Source: UBA9662 sp002729415
GTDB taxonomy: Bacteria > Poribacteria > WGA-4E > UBA9662
Direction: 5' to 3'
Length of the DNA: 50,734 bases
Assembly (NCBI GenBank): GCA_002729415.1
Contig: PBXZ01000040.1
Span: forward strand, 1-50,734
Below are positions 34,589-42,750 of this stretch, in pieces. Numbering within the stretch: position 1 is the stretch's first letter; each line of letters begins with the position of its first letter. The notes beneath the pieces were generated by a model that was given only the letters and a program-made list of their open reading frames with translations, was not told where the DNA came from and did no database searches. The translations under genes and the position numbers were made by a program.

Positions 34589-36217
34589 ATGGCATTTCCG
34601 TCACACGGCATCACTCACCGTCCAACAGTAACAGGTACACGCGGTATGGTTGCTAGTGCGCATCCGATTGCAAGTTTAGCTGGCGCGCGTATATTACTGC
34701 AAGGAGGAAATGCTTTTGACGCGGCAGTCGCTGTCGCTTCCACATTAAATGTCGTCGAACCATATATGTCAGGNATAGCAGGTTGTGGCTATATGTTGAT
34801 CTACAGCGCTAAAGAGGAAAGAATCCGTGTACTTGATTATATGGGGACAAGCCCATATCAAGCAACTCCTGACGCCTATTCAACACCCGGATCAAATGAG
34901 GAAGGTATTCGATCAGGCATGGTTCCTGGCGCCTGTGGTGGCTGGGTGTCTTTACTAAATGAATATGGGAGCATGAGTTTATCAGATATATTTTCGCCGG
35001 CCATAGAATATGCTGAAGAAGGATATGCAGTAACTGTTAAGAATGCGTTTTTTATGGATGGCGCATCATCTCGATTCTCCCCCACAGCTTCAAAAGTGAT
35101 GATGTCTCGCGGCCGAACACCTCTGCCGGGTGAAGTCCTGATCCAAAAAGATCTTGCCAACACTTTCCGACAAATTGTTAGAGGCGGAACAGACGTTTTC
35201 TACCGTGGTGAAATCGCACAGAAAATCACCGAATTCTCCCGTCAAAATGGTGGCCTAATCACCAAAAAAGATCTGGAAGACTTTCAGGTGGAATGGCATG
35301 ATCCAATATCAATACCTTACAAAGAATATAAGATCTATTGCCCTCCACCACCATGTTCCGGATTCCAATATTTGGAGATGCTTAATATTTTAGAAACTGA
35401 TTCTTTGAGTGACCTAGGACACAATTCAACTGATTACCTTCACCTGCTAATTGAATCCATTAAGCTAGCCAGTGTGGACAGAGTAAAATACACCTGCAGC
35501 CAAAACCCACCGATAACAGGTTTACTTTCAAAAGGCTATGCCGCCACTCAAAGACAACGAATTAGATATGAAGCTGGAGTAGGAGGCAACGAACGTTACT
35601 CTACACATAAACTAGCTGGGGAAATATCGCCTGGGGACCCTAGGCAATGGATAAACGAATGTACAACCCACTTCGACGTGGTTGACAACCAAGGTAACGC
35701 TGTAGCAACAACACAGAGTCTCGGCTCAGGATTTGGATCTGGTGTCATTTTGGGTAATACGGGTATGTTCCTTAATAACTTCATGAATTGGTTCGACCTC
35801 TTACCTGNAAGCCCAAATGTTGTCGCTCCCCACAAAAAGATCGAGATGTGCATGTCTCCCTGCCATATTTGGAAAGGAAATCAACTTTTCGCGATACTNG
35901 GCACACCAGGAAGTTACGGTATTTTACAGACAACAGCCCAGATNATTCTGAANCTAATTGAACATAAAATGAACATTCANGCGGCAATTGANGCACCTCG
36001 CATNCGAATCGAGNAATCCGGNACTGACGTNGGTATTGAAGAACNCATTTCATCCCAAATAAGANGGGAACTNACNGCACGAGGNCATAATGTNCGTGCA
36101 CTTCCAACTTGGACTGCAGCAGTAGGAGGAGGCCAAGGGATNACTATNGACCANGAAGAAGGTACGTTCATGGGNGGAGCTGANCCTCGTCGTGACGGAT
36201 ACGCTATCGGAATTTAA
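34589..36217 (+). CDS. Gamma-glutamyltransferase family N-terminal nucleophile hydrolase
   Basis: A 542-residue GGT-type proenzyme. The N-terminal large-subunit part opens GMVASAHPIASLAGARILLQ. Autocleavage would occur before Thr359 (NEC-TTHFDVVD), the Ntn nucleophile; downstream LGSGFGSGVI and the GxPG segment (GTPGSYGI) complete the site. It transfers or hydrolyses gamma-glutamyl groups, from glutathione or other amides; some relatives are acylases. No signal peptide is visible, which is unusual for periplasmic GGT. AGGGA lies before the ATG. N positions are absent from the first two thirds and cluster at the 3' end. Confidence 0.88.
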   Translation: MAFPSHGITHRPTVTGTRGMVASAHPIASLAGARILLQGGNAFDAAVAVASTLNVVEPYMSXIAGCGYMLIYSAKEERIRVLDYMGTSPYQATPDAYSTPGSNEEGIRSGMVPGACGGWVSLLNEYGSMSLSDIFSPAIEYAEEGYAVTVKNAFFMDGASSRFSPTASKVMMSRGRTPLPGEVLIQKDLANTFRQIVRGGTDVFYRGEIAQKITEFSRQNGGLITKKDLEDFQVEWHDPISIPYKEYKIYCPPPPCSGFQYLEMLNILETDSLSDLGHNSTDYLHLLIESIKLASVDRVKYTCSQNPPITGLLSKGYAATQRQRIRYEAGVGGNERYSTHKLAGEISPGDPRQWINECTTHFDVVDNQGNAVATTQSLGSGFGSGVILGNTGMFLNNFMNWFDLLPXSPNVVAPHKKIEMCMSPCHIWKGNQLFAIXGTPGSYGILQTTAQXILXLIEHKMNIXAAIXAPRXRIEXSXTDXGIEEXISSQIRXEXXARXHNXRALPTWTAAVGGGQGXTXDXEEGTFMXGAXPRRDGYAIGI

Positions 36218-36277
36218 TTTGATGTATTATTGAAGTAGATTTTTCGACTTTTTCTAAATTCTAATATTAGGAGTAAA

Positions 36278-37684
36278 ATGACAGATCCACACATTATTTA
36301 TATTCTTTCAGATGAACACTGCGGAACAGCCATGAGTCATGCAGGAGATCAAAACGTTAGTACACCAAATATGGACCAACTGGCATCAGAAGGGGTTAGT
36401 TTTCGCAATGCCTACGCCAATTGTCCTATCTGCACACCTTCACGGGGAACGATTTTCTCCGGTCGCTACGCTCATGCTGGACCTGTGCAGTTTTTCTTTG
36501 ACGTCTACAAGGCGACCTCACCCAGTACCGCAACAATTCTACGGACAGCTGGCTATCATACTGCTTACTTTGGCAAATGGCACTGTGGGATTGTCCAGGA
36601 TCAGGAACCAGACGAGGTTCGCCAAAACCGCCAAGACTATACACGTTGGCCAATGCGCACACCGGAATACCATAGAGGAGGATTTCAGGATTGGTTTGGC
36701 TTTGAAGTTAACAATGCTCCTTTCGAAGGATTCTACTATCATCAAAACGAAGTCAACCCCAGAAAAATCAATGGATATCAAACCGATGTTCTTACTGACA
36801 TGGCCATACGATACCTAAATGAGTATGGCCATCAAAAACCACTTTTCCTGGTTTTGAGCGTAGAACCACCCCATTTTCCTTTGGATGTACCAGATCAATT
36901 TATGCGTTTTGATCCCTCTGGGCTAAAGACCCAGCCAAACTTTTCAGACACACCAGAAATGCGAGAAAAACTGGCCACCTATTATGCAATGATAGAAAAT
37001 TTGGACTGGAACATCGGACGTCTTTCAGATGCTTTGTCTAGGAACACACAATTTACAGATAACACTTTGACCGTTTACTTTTCTGATCATGGAGACTTTA
37101 TGGGAAACCATGGACTTTTTGAACGGAAAGAGAATCCCCATCAGGAATCAGTACGTGTTCCNGCTATATTTCATTGGCCCAACCAGATACCGGCACAAGG
37201 TATGCGTAATGAGCTTTTTAGCTTGGTTGATATGTTACCAACCACACTCGGACTTTTGGAAATGGATATGCCTAGCTATCTGCAAGGTAAGGATTTCTCA
37301 TCAGCACTACTGAATAAACCATTTGTAGAACCCAATCATGTCTTATTGGAAATGTGTGGAAATCCGAGATGGAATCTCGATTTCCTCGACTGGCGTGGAT
37401 TGGTCACCAATAAATGGAAATACACTTACTATGAAACAGGGCATGAACTTCTGTTTGACCTAGAAGAAGATCCCTATGAACAAACAAATCTCGTCGACTC
37501 TCAGACTGAAATTAGAAATCAACTTCGGCAACTACTACTAAGGACACTGGCCGAAACTCGAGAACCATACTTCGATGTCCTAATCGAACATGGCGTCGGG
37601 CTTGAGACTCCAGTCATTGATGTCTCCACTCGCAAACACGGGGGGATTTCGCCAACATGGGACAAAGTAATCCAAACAAATTAA
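36278..37684 (+). CDS. Type I sulfatase
   Basis: A 468-residue formylglycine sulfatase. The modification site is Cys52-Thr-Pro-Ser-Arg, with SGRYAHAG after it. Metal ligands include Asp12 in LSDEH and SDHGDFMGNHG (Asp and His) near 268; other conserved elements are YHTAYFGKWH and the C-terminal substructure ending WKYTYYETGHELLFDLEEDP. It lacks a signal peptide, so it may act inside the cell on imported substrate, or the export signal is atypical. AGGAG precedes the ATG. It hydrolyses a sulfate ester, likely on a sugar. A maturase (FGE/anSME) is not in the window. Confidence 0.93.
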   Translation: MTDPHIIYILSDEHCGTAMSHAGDQNVSTPNMDQLASEGVSFRNAYANCPICTPSRGTIFSGRYAHAGPVQFFFDVYKATSPSTATILRTAGYHTAYFGKWHCGIVQDQEPDEVRQNRQDYTRWPMRTPEYHRGGFQDWFGFEVNNAPFEGFYYHQNEVNPRKINGYQTDVLTDMAIRYLNEYGHQKPLFLVLSVEPPHFPLDVPDQFMRFDPSGLKTQPNFSDTPEMREKLATYYAMIENLDWNIGRLSDALSRNTQFTDNTLTVYFSDHGDFMGNHGLFERKENPHQESVRVXAIFHWPNQIPAQGMRNELFSLVDMLPTTLGLLEMDMPSYLQGKDFSSALLNKPFVEPNHVLLEMCGNPRWNLDFLDWRGLVTNKWKYTYYETGHELLFDLEEDPYEQTNLVDSQTEIRNQLRQLLLRTLAETREPYFDVLIEHGVGLETPVIDVSTRKHGGISPTWDKVIQTN

Positions 37685-37847
37685 ACATAACCTCTATAGG
37701 TGGAATTAAGAACAAAATCTAGTAACCTATATATTAAGTTGTTTTATTTAGTGCTTTTGTACTAAATTTCATGCTATAGCAAAATAATAATGATAACCTT
37801 GGAATAGGATTTAATATCATACTTAAAATCAGAAACAGAGGAATGTG

Positions 37848-38621
37848 GTGACTGAGGAACAGAAGTTTATCTTTGATTTAAAAGGGTATTTGCTAATACC
37901 TGAAGTTCTGAAAAAAACAGAAATTAACAGCCTCAAAGAGCAAATTGAAACCATTCGCACCAATCCAGAATCTTTACCAATACACGAAAGAAGATTTCCA
38001 GGTGGCACCGCCTCAATACTAATTGATTACCCTGCTATTATGGAAATTTTAAACGAGGTCATTGGTGAAGTACGTATGGAATCAAGCTGGTTCACTTACC
38101 GAAACATCGAGGATAAAGGGCCAACACCTCATGGCGGCGGACGCAATACCAACCCGAATTTCAGCTACCAGTGCCATAACGAAAAAATCTATTCTGCACT
38201 AACTCGCGTGGTTTTTGAGCTCAATGAAGTCAAACTAGGTGATGGAGGAACACTATTCATGCCCGGAAGTCACAAGTCAAACTTTCCCATGCCGGAGGAA
38301 CATCGATGTGTCGAATCACCTTTACTAGAAACGTACAATTGTCCGCCAGGTTCAGCTATCATATTCACGGAAAACCTGTGTCATTCGGGAGATACATGGA
38401 AAAATCCAGATTATCCTCGAATTGCAGTCTTTAATTGCTATAATTTTGTTGGTTGTCAATTTCACAAACCGTCTGTACCCAAAGAAATAATTGATCACCT
38501 GCCACCAGAGAAAAAAAACTTNTTNAGAAATGTTTGGACATGGAATCAAGGAGGGGCAAATAATGGACGAAANCTCCANTATNACNATTNACACATATCA
38601 TGCAAACAAACTCAANTCTAA
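37848..38621 (+). CDS. PhyH-family oxygenase with variant H-x-E motif
   Basis: About 257 residues. The N-terminus KGYLLIPEVLKK is typical PhyH. The iron motif reads CHNEKIYSA, i.e. His-x-Glu in place of the usual His-x-Asp, with distal His in NLCHSGD and a following Arg in YPRIAVFNC; MPGSHKSNF marks the second beta strand. Such H-x-E variants occur in other Fe/2OG enzymes, so activity is possible. The start is GTG 37848, 5 bases after AGAGGA; GTG 37845 is too close. The 3' end (38521-38600) is full of N, so the last ~30 residues are uncertain. Confidence 0.8.
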   Translation: MTEEQKFIFDLKGYLLIPEVLKKTEINSLKEQIETIRTNPESLPIHERRFPGGTASILIDYPAIMEILNEVIGEVRMESSWFTYRNIEDKGPTPHGGGRNTNPNFSYQCHNEKIYSALTRVVFELNEVKLGDGGTLFMPGSHKSNFPMPEEHRCVESPLLETYNCPPGSAIIFTENLCHSGDTWKNPDYPRIAVFNCYNFVGCQFHKPSVPKEIIDHLPPEKKNXXRNVWTWNQGGANNGRXLXYXXXHISCKQTQX

Positions 38622-38656
38622 ACTAANGCTTAATTCATTGAAGATATCACAAGAAA

Positions 38657-38932
38657 ATGTCTAAGATTGGATCAATNGCTACAACATTACTTATCCNNGG
38701 NACATCAGCCAGCAGCCTCAAACCNGCAGGTGNNGTGGAAGCNATGAANNNGGANGGNGGNCAAGAACTTCATCGCGTTGCTGAATCTAAGCGTATGCAA
38801 GTNAAGGACGTNGAGCAACACCTGCAACAGATCAGCCAATCGTCCCCCTCCAACTCTGGATCGATCGGTGGTACATCCACAGAAGATTCTAGCCAACCCA
38901 CATCAGGGTTACTNATCGATCAAAAAAAATGA
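38657..38932 (+). CDS. Small hypothetical protein, low-complexity C-terminus
   Basis: A 91-codon reading with many N positions in its first half. The middle is helical and charged (QELHRVAESKRMQ, EQHLQQISQ) and the end is Ser/Thr-rich (SQSSPSNSGS...). No family recognised and the ribosome site is weak. It lies 35 bases after the PhyH gene and could be its small partner. Confidence 0.4.
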   Translation: MSKIGSXATTLLIXXTSASSLKXAGXVEXMXXXXXQELHRVAESKRMQXKDXEQHLQQISQSSPSNSGSIGGTSTEDSSQPTSGLXIDQKK

Positions 38933-39021
38933 GTGTACGACAATTTCCCTTGTTACGCTTCCCCATTTTATTAACTGTCACATTCGAACTATCTAGCCTT
39001 ATTATACCAACCATTGCTGAT

Positions 39022-39049
39022 TTTTCTTGGCAAAGCTTTGCCAAGAAAA
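39022..39049. repeat. 28-base perfect palindrome
   Basis: The left arm TTTTCTTGGCAAAG (39022-39035) is followed at once by its exact complement. The core TTGGCA...TGCCAA looks like a dimeric regulator site. It is flanked by A after the right arm instead of T, so it is not a typical terminator. Confidence 0.6.
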
Positions 39050-39371
39050 CCTACACGCCTCCATAGAACAAAGTAAAATACAAATCAATGTACTTAGCAG
39101 ATTCCCAACTTCCATTCCAATGGCACATTTGTTGCTCTATATCTCGCAGGATTTGTCCGAGCAATAAATAATTTTGCCAAGCTTTCAAATCTGAAGACAC
39201 GCATAGTTTGAAAACAAACGAGAATTAACATTACTCAATACAAGTCAAAAAAAGAATAACATTGCAACAAAGCAAGTGGGATAAATCTTTTTGGCTCAAA
39301 CTCCATGAGCTCATCCAAAATTACGGACTTTCAACAAAACGGTTTCTCGAATTTAGATCTTGCAATTTTTT

Positions 39372-39418
39372 TTGAACTGTTATAATTTGCCAATATTATT
39401 TTGTTGCTATAATATAAT
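39372..39418 (+). promoter_or_regulatory. Possible amt promoter region
   Basis: Two candidate pairs: TTGAAC/TATTAT with 16-base spacing (39372/39394) and TTGCCA/TATAAT with 15 (39387/39408). Both are close to sigma70 form; AT richness makes this uncertain. Confidence 0.35.
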
Positions 39419-39599
39419 GTAGCAATGTAATATTGTTTGCATTATTATAAGGAAAATCTTGTGCGAGCATCTCTTAGTTTACATCGTACAATTCGCTTTA
39501 ATTTTACAAAGGCAAATAATTACTATCGTAGATAATATTGCAACTACAGTTTGTTATTGGTGATTTTTTCTTAGTTAAAAATAAAGTTGTTAATTTATA

Positions 39600-39625
39600 T
39601 ACGGTGGGAAACTACCGTAGTTTTT
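39600..39625 (+). promoter_or_regulatory. Leader hairpin with T tract before amt
   Basis: TACGGT (39600-39605) pairs with ACCGTA (39614-39619), then GTTTTTGC. Only 6 bp, but the position in the amt leader, 45 bases before the start, fits a weak attenuator. Confidence 0.35.
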
Positions 39626-39670
39626 GCTTTGATAGGAGTACATAAAAAAAAGAAGGAGAGGTATTTACCT

Positions 39671-41107
39671 ATGAATAGAGTTTATGGCCGAAAGGCTAGG
39701 GACATGGCGTCGGTTCTGGCCAAAAGATTGTCCCAAATTTCCATCCTTATCGTACTCGTTTCTTTCGCCTCTGTTGTGGCTTTGGCTGACGAACATGGGG
39801 GAGATTCAGTCTGGACAACCGATGTTGCCGTCGATACCTTGTGGGTTTTGATTGCCGGTATGCTGGTTTTCTTCATGAATGCGGGATTTGGATGTGTCGA
39901 AGCTGGTTTCTGCCGAGCCAAGAACGCTGTCAACATCTTAGGCAAAAATTTTGTCGTCTTCGGAATTTCGTCTATAGCCTTCTGGATCATTGGATGGGCA
40001 ATCATGTTTGGGGAAGGTAACTCCTTCATGGGAACTACAGGCTGGTTTATTGCTGGTGCTGACAATAGTCCTGTTACAGGCGATGCATATAACGGGGTTT
40101 ATGACTCTATTAGCTGGACTGGTATTCCGCTTTTCGCTAAATTTTTCTTCCAACTTGTATTTGCTGGAACAGCCGCCACTATCGTTTCAGGCTGTGTAGC
40201 GGAACGTATCCACTATAAATCCTATATGGCTTTTACTGTTGTCCTTGTCGCCATCAGTTATCCTATTACTGGACATTGGATCTGGGGAGGCGGATGGTTA
40301 GCAAATATGGGAATGTGGGATTTTGCCGGATCAACAGTTGTTCACTCAGTAGGTGGTTGGGCAGGCTTAGCTGGAATTATCCTTCTTGGCCCCAGACTCG
40401 GCAAGTATCGAGATGATGGGTCGGTCTCACCAATTCCTGGCCATAGTATGGCACTTGCCTTTCTTGGCGGCATGATTCTCTGGCTCGGCTGGTTCGGGTT
40501 CAATCCTGGTAGCACAATGGGCATATCAGGGGAAGGAGCTAAGTCTGTAGCTCACATTGTGGTGACGACAAATCTGTCCTGTGCAGCAGGTCTCTTAACT
40601 GCGACTATTGTTTCATGGCTAGTGTTAGGTAAACCGGACTTCAGCATGACTGTCAATGGTGCACTAGCAGGACTAGTTGCCATTACGGCCCCATGCGCGT
40701 TTGTCAATCCAATACCGTCCGTAATTATCGGTATTATCGCAGGGATCCTGGTTGTGTTCAGCGTCCTCTGCTTTGATAAAATCCACATTGATGATCCAGT
40801 AGGGGCACTCTCGGTTCACTTAACCAATGGTATCTGGGGAACATTAGCTGTAGGGCTTTTTGCAAAAGCTTCTCTGGGAGGGATAGGTGTTGATGGACTC
40901 TTCTATGGAGGCGGTGTGGGTCTACTTGTAAATCAATTTATAGGTGTTATTGCGGTAGGCGCATTCACACTTGTCTTAGCACTTATTGTCTGGGCAGTTA
41001 TTAAGGCAATTTTTGGACTACGAGTCGATCAAGAAACAGAAACAACAGGACTCGACATTACCGAAATGGGGATGGAAGCCTATCCTAGCGAAAGTCCACT
41101 AGGATAA
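39671..41107 (+). CDS. amt: Ammonium transporter of the Amt family
   Basis: A 478-residue integral membrane protein. A basic N-terminus and hydrophobic leader end in ...VVALADEHGG, a likely signal peptide, followed by eleven predicted membrane helices. Amt markers: GCVEAGFCRAKNAVN, GHWIWGGGWLANMG, the first pore His in STVVHSVGGWAG, and the second in LSVHLTNGIWG. It conducts ammonium across the inner membrane. ATG 39671 is chosen since GGAGAGG lies 10 bases before it and the leader peptide fits; the TTG at 39587 in frame has no ribosome site. No glnB is adjacent. A strong terminator follows. Confidence 0.94.
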   Translation: MNRVYGRKARDMASVLAKRLSQISILIVLVSFASVVALADEHGGDSVWTTDVAVDTLWVLIAGMLVFFMNAGFGCVEAGFCRAKNAVNILGKNFVVFGISSIAFWIIGWAIMFGEGNSFMGTTGWFIAGADNSPVTGDAYNGVYDSISWTGIPLFAKFFFQLVFAGTAATIVSGCVAERIHYKSYMAFTVVLVAISYPITGHWIWGGGWLANMGMWDFAGSTVVHSVGGWAGLAGIILLGPRLGKYRDDGSVSPIPGHSMALAFLGGMILWLGWFGFNPGSTMGISGEGAKSVAHIVVTTNLSCAAGLLTATIVSWLVLGKPDFSMTVNGALAGLVAITAPCAFVNPIPSVIIGIIAGILVVFSVLCFDKIHIDDPVGALSVHLTNGIWGTLAVGLFAKASLGGIGVDGLFYGGGVGLLVNQFIGVIAVGAFTLVLALIVWAVIKAIFGLRVDQETETTGLDITEMGMEAYPSESPLG

Positions 41108-41133
41108 GCTAGCTATTACTTATTCTTTAATCT

Positions 41134-41172
41134 AGCCCAAGTTCAGATAAACTTGAACTTGGGCTTTTTATT
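41134..41172 (+). terminator. Intrinsic terminator of amt
   Basis: AGCCCAAGTTCA (41134-41145) and TGAACTTGGGCT (41154-41165) form a 12-bp perfect stem with an 8-base loop, followed by TTTTTATTT. Confidence 0.9.
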
Positions 41173-41461
41173 TGATTTGACTTTTATTACAATTTTAAAT
41201 ATAAACCACTAAATTAGTATGGCTATCACCTCCTCTGGGTACTCATAGCCAAGATTCAGACCTTCTGTAATACAGTTGCCTTCTGCTATTCTCCGCTTAT
41301 TTTACTCGCAATCCTCTGATTAAAAAACAGGCATGTTATCTACTAGTAATCCAGTATTGCACCAGGAATTACCTGTACTCCACTCAGTTTTGTAATCTAG
41401 GTTATTGATGGCATAGCTATTGCTCTTAATGGTTAACGATTAATCTAAATTATTTTGTGGG

Positions 41462-41500
41462 AGCAAAAATGTCCTAGCACATTTTGCTTTTGTGTTTTCT
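41462..41500 (+). terminator. Orphan intrinsic terminator
   Basis: AGCAAAAATGT (41462-41472) pairs with ACATTTTGCT (41479-41488) with one bulged A, then TTTGTGTTTTC. No gene ends here; it lies ~300 bases after the amt terminator and ~155 before the porin gene. Confidence 0.55.
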
Positions 41501-41632
41501 AATGCGTATATGGATTCATAATTGGGCTCATTAACGGGTATCAACAATTTTGAATCTGTGACCGTGTGTCTAGCGTTGTAGTGTTACGTTGTTTGAAGTT
41601 TCTAAATAATCTTAAGTTTTTTAATTAAACCC

Positions 41633-41655
41633 ATTAAACTTTAAGGAGGTTTAAT
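41633..41655 (+). promoter_or_regulatory. Hairpin presenting the porin Shine-Dalgarno
   Basis: ATTAAAC (41633-41639) pairs with GTTTAAT (41649-41655), leaving TTTAAGGAG in the loop. AAGGAGG (41643-41649) ends 6 bases before the TTG start at 41656. Confidence 0.5.
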
Positions 41656-42663
41656 TTGGTTTCTAACAAGGAAAGGAAACTAAGCCTGTGCTTGGTTGCC
41701 TTAGTTTTGATTCTGTCATCATGGAGTATTTCCAATGCTCAAGTGAAACTGACAGATAATCTGTCGCTGTCTGGTTTTCTGGATATGTCTGCAGGAACTT
41801 CTCTCGTTGAAGATGAAAGTACAGAGGCAAACACTGCATTTGATCAGTTTGAACTCGATTTTCACTTTGCTAACGATAAAGTTTCGGCTCGTGTGGATAT
41901 TGACAGCACATCGACAAGTTCAGAAGTGAGTCGTCTGATTGGATTAGAACAGGCTCACGTGTCTTATGCTTTTAGTGACAAGTTCAGCATAACAGCTGGC
42001 AGATTTCTCAGTTGCATTGGCTTTGAAGCTGCTGAGCCAGCAGATATGTACCAATATTCTTGGTCTCAAGGTATACCTTATCCAGGTTACCAGGATGGTG
42101 TTGCCATTAACTTTACCTTAAATGATCAAGTTGGTATTTATGCCTCTATGGTTGAAAGCGTTTGGGGCAACCCCATGAGTTCTAGCCTCAACCTTCCCAG
42201 TTTTGAAGCACAGGTTGCTTTAACACCAATTGATAAACTGACAACCAAAATAGGGTTTGCCGGTGATGTTCTTTCTAATGGTGCTGGGACTGAGTATTTA
42301 CAAAGTGAAGTGAACGCTTGGGCACAGTTTGATGTAGCCGACAATTTCTTCGTGGCGGCTGAATTTGATCTGTTGGGCAATTGGGATGCAATTGCTAAGG
42401 ATGGAAATTTGCGCCCTGAGGGTGATAGCGGAATGCACTTCTTAGGTATGGCCAATTATGGTCTAACAGACAAGGTCGCTGTTACTGCCAGGTTTAGTGG
42501 TTATAAAGTTGGTGATGGAGATTTAGAAACAGAGGTTACACTAAGCCCATCATACACTTTTACAGACAGTTGGGGTGGCTTGGTTGAGTTGAGGCAAACT
42601 CTTGCAGATGCAGATGGAAACTCACGAACCGATATCGCCATAGAAACGATTTATACTTTCTAA
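41656..42663 (+). CDS. Outer-membrane beta-barrel protein (porin, bbp2/OmpL-like)
   Basis: A 335-residue protein with a signal peptide (LCLVALVLILSSWSISNAQ, cleavage after ~29). The rest is alternating polar and hydrophobic strands: NLSLSGFLDMS, FDQFELDFHF, KVSARVDID, HVSYAFSDKFSITAGRF, DGVAINFTLND and WGGLVELRQTL, ending in Phe (TIYTF), the outer-membrane insertion signal. This fits putative beta-barrel porin-2 (OmpL-like) proteins. It implies a diderm cell. The TTG start is supported by AAGGAGG 6 bases upstream and by the signal peptide that follows. Confidence 0.88.
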   Translation: MVSNKERKLSLCLVALVLILSSWSISNAQVKLTDNLSLSGFLDMSAGTSLVEDESTEANTAFDQFELDFHFANDKVSARVDIDSTSTSSEVSRLIGLEQAHVSYAFSDKFSITAGRFLSCIGFEAAEPADMYQYSWSQGIPYPGYQDGVAINFTLNDQVGIYASMVESVWGNPMSSSLNLPSFEAQVALTPIDKLTTKIGFAGDVLSNGAGTEYLQSEVNAWAQFDVADNFFVAAEFDLLGNWDAIAKDGNLRPEGDSGMHFLGMANYGLTDKVAVTARFSGYKVGDGDLETEVTLSPSYTFTDSWGGLVELRQTLADADGNSRTDIAIETIYTF

Positions 42664-42714
42664 GTTAGGATTTGAACCCAAAACTTAGAACCATTTTTTC
42701 AGGTAGTACCCAAA

Positions 42715-42750
42715 AGTCTACGCCTGTTTTAGGTGTGGGCTTTTTATTTT
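42715..42750 (+). terminator. Intrinsic terminator of the porin gene
   Basis: AGTCTACGCCT (42715-42725) pairs with AGGTGTGGGCT (42731-42741) with three G-U pairs, then TTTTATTTT. Its tail overlaps the stop of the convergent cytochrome gene. Confidence 0.75.

Larger units (their letters stand above)
38933..39670. other. Long upstream region of the ammonium transporter
   Basis: A 740-base AT-rich stretch with no gene. It holds a 28-base perfect palindrome (39022-39049), a run of TATAAT-like sequences (39372-39418) and a short hairpin followed by T residues (39600-39625). Multiple near-repeats of TTGCCAA/TTGCAA occur. This is long for a leader and suggests heavy regulation of amt. Confidence 0.6.
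41173..41655. other. Amt-to-porin intergenic region
   Basis: A 480-base gap with no gene seen. It carries TGGCTAT...ATAGCCA at about 41219-41252 and an unexplained terminator at 41462-41500, so a small RNA or long leader is possible. The last 25 bases hold a hairpin around the porin ribosome site. Confidence 0.5.

Noticed and set aside
39028..39042. Possible sigma54 promoter (TTGGCA...TTGCC) before amt
   Set aside because: The GG-GC spacing is 11 instead of 12 and the site is part of a perfect palindrome ~640 bases from the start codon.
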